Source of the DNA: Pyrenophora tritici-repentis
Lineage: Eukaryota; Ascomycota; Dothideomycetes; Pleosporales; Pleosporaceae
Reading direction: 5' to 3'
DNA length: 64,000 nt
Assembly: GCF_003171515.1 (NCBI RefSeq)
Contig: NC_089399.1
Location: forward strand, 2,294,001-2,358,000
Notes under the pieces: model-generated
What the model was told of the DNA's origin: nothing
What the model saw: the letters and a program-made list of their open reading frames with translations, nothing else
Databases searched by the model: none
Shown: positions 21,187 through 31,469 of the stretch, piece by piece
Position numbering within the stretch: the first letter of the stretch is position 1
How the letters are laid out: each line of letters starts with the position of its first letter
Made by a program: the position numbers and the translations under genes

Positions 21187-21832
21187 TCAGACATTGTCTG
21201 CATCTGTCATACCGACCATCTCATACTCGCCGGCTCCGTCTCTTCCCCTGCCCCTCCCTCTCCCTCTCGATTCACCCCCTTCGTCCTCGGCAGCGGGTTG
21301 TTGTCGCGCGGGCGTCTTGCTTCCAAAGTTGATGGGCCGTAACTCGCGCCATTGGCAGGCCCAGACACCGAGACAAGTCATGATAGTAACGCTACACAGT
21401 TGCAGCGCCCACCAGAAGAGGTTGGCGGGTATGGCGTGGGTGTATAAGGAGGTCACGATGAGGTGAATGAAGTGTACGGTCAGGGCAAAGTCAAGGACGA
21501 GTTTTGAGCGCGCAATCAGGAGCAGCATGAAGATGGCGCTGGGACATGTTAGTTCAATGCATGCCTGCGCAACGTATTACTCACCACGTGAGGCTGTTCA
21601 GGACCCAAACCAGCCCCAGTGTCCATCCAACCGCCGTGTCGCCGCGCAGACTCTGCCAGCTAAAGATCAAATCGGTGCTGACCTCCTTGCCAGCTACCAG
21701 AGCGGTGAAGACGATGAGGATGCCGGCGCATGCATAGTAGGCTAGTTGCAGGAGCACAATCTGGGTGAGGATGCGGGTTGGGGAGAGATCCGCGAGTGCG
21801 CCGGGTCGTGGGGGGCGGCGTCGTCGTGGCAT
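21187..21832 (-). CDS. SYS1: Golgi membrane protein Sys1
   Basis: Exons 21585-21832 and 21187-21538 (199 aa) are joined through a 46-bp intron with donor GTGAGT and a CTAAC-like branch point. Sys1 is a four-helix integral Golgi protein that recruits the Arl3/ARFRP1 GTPase to the trans-Golgi and supports endosome-to-Golgi traffic. Supporting features: a basic N-terminus (MPRRRRPPRPG), then LSPTRILTQIVLLQLAYYAC entering TM1, DLIFSWQSLRGDTAVGW between helices, LVWVLNSL in TM2, VLDFALTVHFIHLIVTSLYT in TM3 and WWALQLCSVTIMTCLGVWAC in TM4, with a charged cytosolic tail. The GW...LVWVLNSL and DF..T.H..HL patterns fit the family. It is divergent from COA6 across 414 bp. Confidence 0.92.
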
Positions 21833-22246
21833 CAATTCACCGGGCGATGCGCTGTGAGGAGGGCATTCAGGGGGGGGGGAGGGGAGAGTGTCCAAGTTGT
21901 GATTTTATTGTAGTAGCAAGTTGCACGGTTGCCTTGTTCATTAGACGACCGACCATCGACTGCGTGTCGCTTCGGCGAAACGCTGGGGGGACCGCCGATG
22001 TCATAGCGTAGGGCTTCGCCAAGCTTTGTCCAATTCGACATGATTGCGCCGTACATGGTTGCGACCATTGACGACAATAGGATCCAATTGCTCGGCGCAT
22101 ATATACACTGCTCAAGTACGCATCTCCGCCGAATGATTAATATGGCAAACTCCCCGGACTGCGACTGACTTTAAGCGCCCAGCTCCAATCCCCGCCTTCA
22201 CCAGCACCTCCGCATATCCTCTGCAACCTCCCAATCCACCACAACC
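21833..22246. other. Shared promoter region of SYS1 and COA6
   Basis: 414 bp between divergent starts. It contains a poly-G run at about 21,870-21,880 in the SYS1 5' UTR and C-rich, pyrimidine-rich sequence just before the COA6 ATG. No other element recognised. Confidence 0.6.
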
Positions 22247-22671
22247 ATGGGCTGGTTCAGTTCCGGCGCAAAGGAAGAGTCGGGCGTCAAAAAGACAGAA
22301 GGCGGCGCATTCGAATCCCCATCACGCTCAAATCGGAAACAATGCTACGCAGCACGCGACGCCTTTTTCGAATGTCTCGACAAGAACCAAATCCTCGACA
22401 GCATAAATGGCAAAAAGGGTCGGGAAAATTCTGAAAGGTTGTGCGGGCAGTTTGACAAGGAATTCGAGAAGAACTGTGCACACAGTTGGGTATGTGCTTT
22501 TCTCACGCTTTTCTTTGGGGGAGGCAAATCACGCTGATACAATTCTAGGTTGAGTACTTCAAAAAGCAGAGAGTGGTCAACTTCCAACGCGAGCAAACAA
22601 TCAAGAGGATTGAGATGCAGGGAGGCGAAATTACTGCACCGCAATTACCTGTGCCTGGTCAGAACAAGTAG
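22247..22671 (+). CDS. COA6: Cytochrome c oxidase assembly factor 6
   Basis: Exons 22247-22489 and 22549-22671 give 121 aa; the 59-bp intron has donor GTATGT and acceptor TTCTAG. Coa6 is a twin-Cys protein of the mitochondrial intermembrane space that helps mature the CuA site of Cox2 in complex IV. The fold signature is visible: a CX9C pair (Cys33, Cys43 in CYAARDAFFEC) and a CX10C pair (Cys66, Cys77 in CGQFDKEFEKNC), followed by WVEYFKKQR. There is no cleavable presequence, as expected for Mia40-imported proteins. The ATG context (ACAACCATGG) is good. Confidence 0.93.
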
Positions 22672-24249
22672 GAGGAAGGATGGCATGGAACTTTTGCTTT
22701 TGTTTGGCCCTGTTAACGCCGCTCATGAAATGTTACAATACCATGTAAAAGATAACTGTATTTGTAGACTATGTACACCTAAAATGACCTTATCAAACCT
22801 CATCATGCTTGCTTGCTTGCTTTGTAACCGAACATGATTTGCAGGCAAACAAAACTCCGGCAACCTTTCCGGTGATCCCCAGCATGCAAGCAAGGCAGTC
22901 GCGCGCATCTCACACCACACCTGTCAAAAAAACTACCATGCGCATACGAGCTTACCTACCTCCCCCTCGCAGCCTTTTGCCCTAAAAGCCGCCACGAACC
23001 CCCCTCCCCCCCCTCGCCAAAAACAACCGTGATTAGTCTCGCATAATGTCGTCACTCATTCTAGCTTCTGGAAGCTTGGGTGAGGGGTGTGGCTTACCAA
23101 TCAACTCATCCCAGATGCCCATCCTAGGCGACACACACCTGCACAGATGAGCCGCGTCCTTGTCTTGGTCAACGCTCCGCTTATCTGACCTTGCATGAGG
23201 GGGGGGTTCGTCAAATTACCGTATGTACATACATACGTACTGCACAAGGGAACGGCAGGGAACGAATCGGGGATCGGCGGACGTTTGGGCCGTTGATTAC
23301 TTTACTTTATGAATGCGAGCGTGAGCGTGCGCGGGAACTTCTTTTTTTTGTTTTTTTGCTTTGTAGTTAGACATGGGTGGACGTGCTTGCTTGCTTGCTG
23401 TTGCTGCTGTTGCTTGACTCGGCTTTGAACGGCGAGGTCGGCAGTTGTTTTCTGGTCTTTTACCATGTCATGGTCCGCCGAACGGGAAGCGAGAGGATTC
23501 AGTCTGCTTGCGACGACGAGATGATGACTTGCGTACGTGCATACGTGGGTACGGCGGATTCTCTCCAGCTGACGCTTGGGCGACAGTACATACATGTAAA
23601 GTGTACGATGCAGACTACGTATGTACCTACATACACGCTACCATCCTTCCGAGACACCAAGCACCGGAGACGGGGGTAGAAAGTAGTCAAGATCGACCCT
23701 CTTTTGTCTCTCTCGCCAAAAAGCTCGCCAAAAGCTGTTCGCGGCATGACAAATGTTTTTTCCCCACATGGATAGCTGATAATTTCTTGATTAAACATGA
23801 CTAAACTCGTCTAGTTTCAAAACAAGCCTGCAGATTTGTTCTAGCCGCAAAATGGAAACAACCCCACAGCGACAACATGCCCACTTTGCCCACCAACTGT
23901 CCACCCACCCAAGCTAATTCATTTTGTCGGGTCGGCGAGATCTGGGCTGCCTTCTCGGTTATCTGTGCATACAGAGAACAGACCCCACCAACAAACCCAA
24001 CCATAATCTGATCTTATGACTTCATCTGTTCCTTACCCCTCCATTGGTCGCCCGCGCGCGGCTCTGACGGTGCCGGCCACACCAGTAGCCCGTGTTCTAT
24101 GCGCGCGGCCGCTTCAAGTTCGTAAGCTTCGTGACCGCAACATTTCCCCATCTGTGCCCAAGAAGGATGTTGCTGGATCTTGGTGGTTTGCCTTAAAGTT
24201 TCATCGGCGTCATTTTCATTCCTCATCGGCTTCGTCGCCGACTCTCCGC
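22672..24249. other. Convergent intergenic region COA6 / PARG-like gene
   Basis: 1.58 kb of 3' flanks. Contains GCTT tetranucleotide runs (about 22,808 and 23,388), C and G homopolymers (about 22,998 and 23,200), and CATA/GTAC-rich stretches at about 23,220-23,250 and 23,585-23,640. The open frames (for example 23377-23679) look like low-complexity DNA. No gene is supported. Confidence 0.55.
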
Positions 24250-25190
24250 TCACCACTTTGTCGGCCAAATAGTCGCGGGATCAAACTCGCGTCTGAAGAT
24301 CTCCACATCAGACGCGCAGCCTTTGCTCGGCAACCCAACCATGCTGCTGTCAATGGCAAAGACGACATCCTGGAAGGCGCCGTGGAACTCCTCTTCGTCG
24401 AAGAGCAGGTTTCGCCACATGCGCGCTACTTCCTGTGCCGGGTTGCGGAAGATGGGCCCTAGACCAAAGGCGCCCAACACTAAGTTTCTGTGCCCGCAGT
24501 AAGACGCGATTCGGAGCACTGCCCGCATCTTCTCCTTCATCAGCTCCTTCTCCTGCTCAAACGAGTACTTGCACCCGCTCTCGTCGAGCTTTGGACGGCG
24601 GACTGGCGCTACTGATATCACTGGCAGCGAGGATATGTCTGTAAATGTTGCATAGTCTTGATCCGGTCCTGCTCGGAATACGACTGCGGCCCGTTAGTAT
24701 GACGGCTCAGGACCATGCTTGCTTAGTGTTTCATCAACGTACAAACTTCGGGAGAGTATATGCCCCCCCTCTGCGGTATGGGGTAGAAATTCTCTTCCCG
24801 CCCAAGTTGCGCGTTCCAGGGCATGGTGAGGGCATGCACTAGATTACTTCTCCGCGCGAAGCATTCTTCCGGTGCCATGAGTCCAGATTCCCAGTCGCCT
24901 CCAGCCCGCTTCTCGTTGGCTACATTGATGACGGGTATCCGCTTGCAGTTTGGATCTGCGTTGACTGCGCTCTGGTACCAGCCCAGGGCGTAGTTTACTG
25001 GATCGCCCTCCATGACTGCTACTCGCGTCCGTTGGGATGATCGCTTGTCGACGTTTACTCGTATTTGTGTGGAGTCTGGGTAAAGGTATGATGTTTTCGA
25101 GTCCCGGATGTAGTGTTTCCAGATATGTGGCATCCATACTCGTTTCGCCTCGGCTGCTATCTCCGACGGCTTAGGTCTTGACTGTGGCAT
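24250..25190 (-). CDS. Microbial-type PARG-like (TIGR02452-type) macrodomain protein
   Basis: Exons 24743-25190 and 24250-24683 are joined through a 59-bp intron with a perfect TACTAAC branch point (293 aa). The family is related to poly(ADP-ribose) glycohydrolase and binds or removes ADP-ribose. Family blocks seen: an N-terminal helix (AAEAKRVWMPHIWKHYI), VINVANEKRAGGDWESGL then APEECFARRSNLVHAL, GGIYSPEV, LPVISVAPVRRPKLDESG, then CGHRNLVLGAFGLGPIFRNP then QEVARMWRNLL and FQDVVFAIDSS. The catalytic loop of active bacterial members reads GGG...QEE; here it is GGD...PEE, so the second Glu is kept but the Gly and Gln are replaced. Hydrolase activity is therefore uncertain. No signal peptide. 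Met at 25190 gives the conserved N-terminus; an upstream frame extension is not needed. Confidence 0.85.
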
Positions 25191-26479
25191 GATGGAGGGT
25201 AAGGGGTTTATAGAGAGACAGAGAGCAGGATGGTAGATATGAAGTTTGTGAGTGACTTGGTAGTAGAACGATACCAAATCGGCGAGTGGGAGAAACGCAA
25301 CGAGTTTGTGACTAGCTCAGGCGGCAAGAGGGAAGTATATCACTTGAGCAAGTGTTCAAGGGCGTGTGATAAGGCAGCTAAATAATAGCTCCAGATCGAG
25401 CCGGACACTAGGTTGGCGCATTTTGCTGCGCCAACTACGGAAGCGGAAGTCGACTGCGTGAATCAAGCGGTCCCCCTGTGGATGCAATCATGGCGGGTGG
25501 CATTTACACCAGACATAGCGCAGAGCTGCAGGAAAATGGGGACATGATTCGTGTGCCAGAGCAATTTAGGGTAGGCACAGAGGTCAAGATGACCGGTAGC
25601 AGCCGCGCCTTGTGATTGCAACCTGCATCCTGGTTCTGGGAGCGATGTTGTGAACCCACATTAACTGCCAGGCACTGGAAGCCACAAAGTGCCGTGTCGG
25701 GACTTCTGGGGGCACATGTCGCAGGGATGTGTGGCTGGATGCCTCATCCAGGCCTTGAAGCGATCTGCATAGTGGTGAAAGCGGGTTAGAAGGATCTGGC
25801 GGCGTTGGTCCATCCGATGATGACAGCTGCTAATCCAGATCCTGCACGATATAGCGCTGCAGTCATGGCGTCTGCGCTACGATCCGGGATGCAGGGAAAA
25901 GGCACTGAGATCGGGTACATTTTGGTTCTACGAGGCGTCCGACTTCACCGCCAGAGCGGTTGCACGGAAGCGTCAAGGTAGCGGACAAGTCCGCCCAAAT
26001 CAGCCACTGCAGCAACGGGTCCTTGCTTCGGAGCGTTTTGGCACACACGATCCATCAGGCCATGGCAAACGGCGGTCGAGCTCCGTGGGGCGCGGCGTTT
26101 GTGTCCTGTGTGCTTTTTGGGGCGTGGAGGAGAGCAAGGAATCCGACCGAGCGAATGATGGCGCGGACAGGCAAAACACCAAGACTGCAGGCGCATCGGC
26201 GCTGTGCCCATGGGCCATGAATCTCGTGCACCTGCATGGTCTCTCCTTGGACCACCTAGTGTTTCACCAAGGCCCGATAGTGATACAGATACGATTGACG
26301 AGGCACAAGAACGGCGAGGTTCACACGATTCTAGCGCACTTGGCCCGAGCGTCGATTACCTTTTTTGCCCAGCCTCGGAAACGTCGACGACATGGACATG
26401 GACGAGCATTGCTGCTTTTACGCTACACCGCACCTTTCCTACTGGCTAATTGCCCCTTGTGAAATTTGCCGACGCGTAA
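25191..26479. other. Shared upstream region of PARG-like gene and AsnRS
   Basis: 1.29 kb between divergent starts. GC-rich, with several overlapping open frames at 25,860-26,470 on both strands. None has protein-like composition or splice structure, and I see no repeat or RNA gene. Confidence 0.5.
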
Positions 26480-28210
26480 ATGACCCGCTTCCTTGCACTC
26501 CGGAGGAGCTTTGCCCGACCCCAGCTCTCAGGTCGAAACCGGGGAAGCGCGTCGACATGTCGTCCTCGCTGCAGTTCGACCTTTGGCCCAAGCAATCTAG
26601 CTGAGCTGCTACCCAAGTCTCCACTCCCTTCCTCCTCGCCCAAGTCTCCACTAGACGGTGAGACGCTGACAATCAACGGCTACGTGCGGACGGTGCGTAA
26701 GCAGAAGCGCATTGCCTTTGCTGCCATAGGCGATGGTTCGACCTTGCAGACAGTCCAGGCTGTTCTGGATCCTAGCCTAGCAGAAGGGTCAGTCACTTAT
26801 CTCCAGCAATCCCCATAGGTGCTGACATGGCCCGCTATCAGACTCTCTACCGGTGTTGCAGTCACAGTCACTGGCAAGTGGACACCCTCGCCAGGACAGG
26901 GTCAATCTCATGAGCTTCAAGTGAACAATGTGCGCATACTGGGAGACAATGATGCTGCAGTAAGTTTTTTCTTGTTTGTAACCATTGTAGACTTGCCCCA
27001 GTATCTGATTCATGTCAATCGACGTCAGACCTATCCAATTCAGAAAAAGTATCAGACAGCCGAGTTTCTTCGTACTCTCCCGCATCTGCGAAGTCGGCTG
27101 CCGTTCAACTCTCTCATCCTGCGACTAAGGTCGCTAGTCACGGCAGAAGTGACAAAGTACTTTGCAAAACACGACTTTGTCCAATGCCATCCACCAATCA
27201 TCACGTCGTCGGATTGCGAGGGCGCAGGAGAGGTCTTTACCGTTGCACCGGGAGCACCGGCTGTACCAGATAAACAGTTGTCGAATCAGGCCAAACAGCA
27301 CGAAGACCAGTTTTTCGGTTCCCCAAAGTACCTGACAGTTTCCAGCCAGTTGCATCTGGAAGCTTTGGCCCAGTCTGTAAACAAGGTTTGGGCTCTATCT
27401 CCGACGTTTCGCGCTGAGAAGAGTGATACGGCTCGTCATCTCAGCGAGTTCTACATGTTGGAAGCGGAGCTGGCGTTTGTGAACAATGTAAATGTTGTCA
27501 TGGACGTGGTAGAAGACATGCTGCGCTCGGTTGCGTCGGAACTACAAACCTCATCTGTAGGGCGGGAGCTTCTCGAGGCGCGAGCACGAGACCAGGAGGA
27601 AGAGCGCACACCCGTGTCGCACACGGTCCTCGCACAGCGATGGCAAGGGCTGGTAGCCGGGCCATGGCCCCGAATCACATACAAGGCTGCGGTACAGCAC
27701 CTCAAAGACGCCGTGGCTCAGGGAAAGGTGGGCTTTGAATATGCACCTGGTCATGAAGACGGCCTCCAAACCGAGCACGAGCGATACCTGGCTGACAGCA
27801 TGGGACGGGGTGGACCTGTGTTCATCACCGACTATCCACGTCTCATCAAGCCGTTTTACATGGCGCCGTCAACTGACGCGGCAGCTGAAGAAGAGGGGGC
27901 ATCAACGGTCGCGTGCTTCGATCTGCTAGTCCCCGAGATCTGTGAATTAGTGGGTGGCTCGATGCGTGAACACAGACTACCGGAACTTGTAAAGTCGATG
28001 CATGACCACGGCCTTGAGCACGTAGCGGACAAGACCACCGACGCATCAGACGGGTCCTTGCAGTGGTATGTGGATCTCCGAAGATACGGCAGCGTGCCGC
28101 ACGGCGGCTTTGGTCTTGGGTTCGATCGACTCCTGTGCTACCTCTCAGGCGTCTCCAATATCAGGGATGTGGTCAGCTTTCCACGGTGGCACAAGCGGTG
28201 CGACTGCTGA
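26480..28210 (+). CDS. SLM5: Mitochondrial asparaginyl-tRNA synthetase
   Basis: Exons 26480-26787, 26842-26959 and 27029-28210 (535 aa). Intron 1 (54 bp) has donor GTCAGT and a CTGAC branch point. Intron 2 (69 bp) has donor GTAAGT and is a multiple of three with no stop, so retention would add 23 residues. The enzyme charges mitochondrial tRNA-Asn. The N-terminus is Arg/Ser-rich without acidic residues (MTRFLALRRSFARPQLSGRN), a mitochondrial presequence. An OB-fold anticodon-binding domain follows (NGYVRTVRKQKRIAFAAIGD). The class II core carries motif 1 (FVQCHPPIITSSDCEGAGE), motif 2 (SPTFRAEKSDTARHLSEFYM) and motif 3 (GFGLGFDRLLCYL). The C-terminal RDVVSFPRWHKRCDC is typical of the mitochondrial form. 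Asn rather than Asp specificity is inferred from overall similarity. Confidence 0.94.
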
Positions 28211-28383
28211 GTCGCATCGGGATTCCAGGGCCCCTGGTATTTCGGATCACGGCATTGTAGACGTGTCGCATCGTAACGTGTCGTCACGAGCACTCTGGAT
28301 AGAATTGCTCATTACAGAACGTGACGAAGCCGAGTACATTGTGCCTGTACAATCGGCATGGGCCGCCATGTACGATAACGATA

Positions 28384-28432
28384 CCATGTCCGTGCGCGTT
28401 TTGGCCATGTTCGAGTTTTGGCCACCCCAACA
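28384..28432 (+). repeat. pogo left terminal inverted repeat
   Basis: Pairs with 30593-30641. Contains two TTTTGGCCA-type boxes that may be transposase contacts. Confidence 0.9.
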
Positions 28433-28541
28433 ACATGAAGATACCAGAAAAATGAGGCTGTATCACCAGCAACAATAGCTATTAATGCGAGATCTTGTGG
28501 AGTTGTAGTAATTATATCATTGCGATTAACTTGTGCTACTT

Positions 28542-30552
28542 TTATTTACTTGGTAGCTTAGTTTTGCGGCCAAGGCGGGTGGTACGCGCTGGGGCGGCTG
28601 ATGCAGCCTCCTCAGCTTGAACATGAGATGGAACAACAACGGCACGTTTCTGACGCTTTCTAGGTAGCTTAGAGGCTTGTGAGGCCTTGCGCTTACCCTT
28701 TTGGGACAGTTGTATAGCTTTTTCAGCGTCGCGAGTTGCTTTCTGGCGCTCCTTTTCAGCCTCCTTAGCGGCTCTCTCCTCCCTCACTTCCTTGAGCCTC
28801 TCTTTCTCAACACGCTTCTCCTGAGCTTGATGAAGCTTGTACAACCGAGCTTGCTCCTTCATCTGAGATCTCTCAGCTTTCTGAAGTTGTTCCTGTTGTT
28901 TTTGTTGTTGTCGAACTGCTTCATCGTCCCGAGCCCGATGGACCTTACGAGGAGACCAAAGAAGAGCACCACCATAATACTCATGGTTGTTGTTGACGTT
29001 TAGAGTATAGCTCTTCTTCCTGTGTCTCTTTTTCACCAAAAGAGCCTCCTTGAGGTCCCTGTTTTCACTGCTTAGGATACTAAGTTGAGCTGAGATATGG
29101 TGGAGACTTCGGTAAATCTTCTTTGTATCCTTTGCGTCCTTATCTCGCACTTGACGAGATATAAGAGTCTTGATTTTAAGCCAGTCTTTTGCACTAAGCA
29201 CAGAAGTTGAGCTTTCATCTAAGCTTAATGCCTCTTTGCGGAATCTTCGGAGTATCAGAGATGTCAACAAGCAAGTCAAGCTGGCTTGATTCTTATCGAT
29301 TGCAGATCACAGACAATATAGAGGCTCGTGCACAGTGGCACGTCCCAGAGAATGGTCTGTGATCTGCAATCGATAAGAATCAAGCCAGCTTGACTTGCTT
29401 GTTGACATCTCTGCGGAGTATAACCTCAGCGTTAGGTGGGTGTATCCCAGTTGCTTCAAACGACTTCATGATAGTTTGAGGTTTAAAAGCAGCAGCCCAG
29501 GCACTCCAAAAGAGGGGAAAGAAGTCTCCTTTCGTTACTAAGATAAGCCCCTAGCTTCTATAAAGGTGGGATGAAAGCTCAGTTAAGTAGGCAGTCGAGA
29601 GAGGCTTGAACATCCCAACATCAAGCGGCTGAAGCGTATGGGTTGCATAAGGAGGAAACGCGAGTAACAGGATCTTGTGGTCATTGCAGTAGTTGATAAA
29701 ATCCATAGTTACGTAGGATCCATGGCCGTCAAGGAGTAGTAATCGGTATCCTGAGCGAGCTTTCCATCTAGTCTCTCTCTCAAAAACCTCCTTAAGCCAG
29801 GCAAGTCCTATATCGTTGTTTGTCCAGCCAGAAGGGGATGAGCCGATGAAGAATTGGTGCTTTTCTTTGTTGATTGCGTCCGTCCAGCTCGATTGTAGGG
29901 CCCCAGCAGCTGACTGGAAGATGAGCGCTGGCGATAGAGCTGTACCATCCGAACAGATACAGGCTAGCACCGTCACCCACTCTCTAGAACCATCCTGAAC
30001 AGCAGCTGTAACCCCTTTTCGATCGTATATCCTCTTGTCGAAGACCCTTTTCGATCTCCCAGTTACCCCAATCATGAAGCCCTTTTCATCCATATTGAAG
30101 ATGTGGGAGGGCTCTACATTGTACTCCTTCATCTTACTGTGTAACAGCTCGAAGTATAAGCTGTACTTAGCTCCTGAATCAGCCTTGTGGCGATTGCGGT
30201 CCATCCCGGTCTGCCAGCGTGAGATGAGATGGGTTGGGTTTCTGTTGATGAAGCGAGTAACCCAGCTTTCTGAAACCTCCCTACCAGCCAAAGACGACGC
30301 AAGGGAGCGTATTATTGCTCGTGTAGGGGGCGTACGTCGCTCAGTAAGCGTCGTAATATGCTTTAACAGCTCGGTTTCTTGGTGTGGGTGAAGGATTCTA
30401 TGGGCGAGCGTATGCGGCTGGTTTTGGCCCTGGTGTCTTCGAGCTAGCGTACGGCGACCTACACCATGTCTTTTTGCGACTTCTGAGTACGAGAATGGTG
30501 CGCCTGATGCGCGCGATTCGATTTCTTCAATCGCTTTTTGAATCGGATCCAT
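28542..30552 (-). pseudogene. pogo/Fot1 transposase, broken
   Basis: Starts at ATG 30552 (MDPIQKAIEEIESRAS). Features in order: an HTH-psq/CENP-B-like DNA-binding region (FSYSEVAKRHGVGRRTLARR, then EVSESWVTRFINR), and a DDE domain with Asp in HIFNMDEKGFMIG, Asp in LLLLDGHGSYVT and Asp in PPYATHTLQPLDVGMFKPL, the DDD triad of fungal pogo elements. The frame stops at TAG (about 29,553) where relatives commonly have Gln before GL; CAG to TAG in a CCAG context explains it. The same frame then continues (KGDFFPLFWSAW, MKSFEATGIHPPN) until the MITE at 29256-29413. It resumes after the insertion as a Lys/Gln/Glu-rich C-terminal tail ending at 28542. Two independent lesions therefore disable it. Confidence 0.9.
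29256..29413. mobile_element. 158-bp palindromic hAT-type MITE
   Basis: Perfect 59-bp terminal inverted repeats (29256-29314 and 29355-29413), beginning CAGAGATGTCAACAAGCAAG, surround a 40-bp centre. A perfect 8-bp duplication CGGAGTAT flanks it (29248-29255, 29414-29421). The 8-bp duplication and the CAGA start are hAT features. Positions 10-21 (CAACAAGCAAGT) match positions 10-21 of the autonomous hAT end at 10777. It has no coding capacity and is inserted in the pogo transposase. Confidence 0.95.
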
Positions 30553-30592
30553 GGTGGTGGAGTTATGACGTGTTCTGTATAGGTGGTTGTTG

Positions 30593-30641
30593 TGTTGGGG
30601 TGGCCAAAACGCGAACGTGGCCAAAACGCGCACGGACATGG
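30593..30641 (-). repeat. pogo right terminal inverted repeat
   Basis: Inverted copy of 28384-28432 with two differences. Confidence 0.9.
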
Positions 30642-31469
30642 TAGGATGTACCATAGCGATACAGGATGCTGGCACTTGTTCGGATCGATGGACCGAATTT
30701 ACAAACGATACATTTCTCGTCCCAAGCAAAATACGAGTCATTCTTTCATTATCATGTGTAATATGCCAGACGCTGCTTTCTGGAAGTCTAGTGTGTAACG
30801 GGGGATTATTCAGCGTGCAATTCTGGACACGCTAAAAAGCACCGTTAGCAACTTGGTGGGGTAAGATGATTCATCGCTATTTTCGTTATCAAGACAGAAT
30901 TCTTAAGATGCGCATGTCTGCAACGGAGAAGAGTTGCGGTGTTCCGCAAGCAGGATGCGCGGGCGGAGATGATCTGATAAGATTTCAACGCCCGAGGTCT
31001 CCCCCCGCCCGCCGAGTCGATATCGCGTTGCTGATGTACTGGATTTCCGCGGCCACATATGTACTCAGCGGTATTTTCCTGCACAAAGGGTGGAGACCAT
31101 GGCAGCGGATCAAATTTCAAACTGTCAGCCGGAAGTGAAATGATTGAAATACGACGTGTAGTTGTAACAAGACAGTGACATGCGCTGTTGTAGATACGAA
31201 CAACAGCGATGCCGGAGGAGTGATGACATGGGTATAAATGGTAGAGTGTCCAATGGCCGGACTTTAGCTCTGACGTCTCGGCGTTCGGCTGAAGTCATGT
31301 TGCGCTTCCGTTAGTTGCAAACAAAAGTAACAACTCCAATTTCGAACCATTGCCCGCGCACCCCTAGTCGCCCTTCACCACATCCCGGGGAACTCGACAT
31401 AAACGGCCGAAAACAAATCTCGAGGCAGTCGCAAATCTGGAATCTGCGGCTCCTGTCACAGGCCGACTA
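30642..31469. other. Region upstream of mitoferrin
   Basis: 828 bp between the pogo element and the mitoferrin start; likely holds that gene's promoter. The frame at 30866-31138 is not convincing. Nothing else recognised. Confidence 0.55.

Larger units (their letters stand above)
28384..30641 (-). mobile_element. pogo/Fot1-type (Tc1/mariner) transposon, inactivated
   Basis: 2258-bp element with 49-bp terminal inverted repeats (28384-28432 and 30593-30641; they begin CCATGTCCGTGCGCG and differ at two positions). It is flanked by TA on both sides (28382-28383, 30642-30643), the duplicated target of this superfamily. It encodes a DDD-type pogo transposase on the minus strand that carries a premature stop and a 158-bp MITE insertion. 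It lies 173 bp after the AsnRS stop, so it may sit in or next to that gene's 3' UTR. Confidence 0.93.

Noticed and set aside
26085..26462. Open frames upstream of AsnRS
   Set aside because: Overlapping frames on both strands in GC-rich DNA, no domain, no splice logic.
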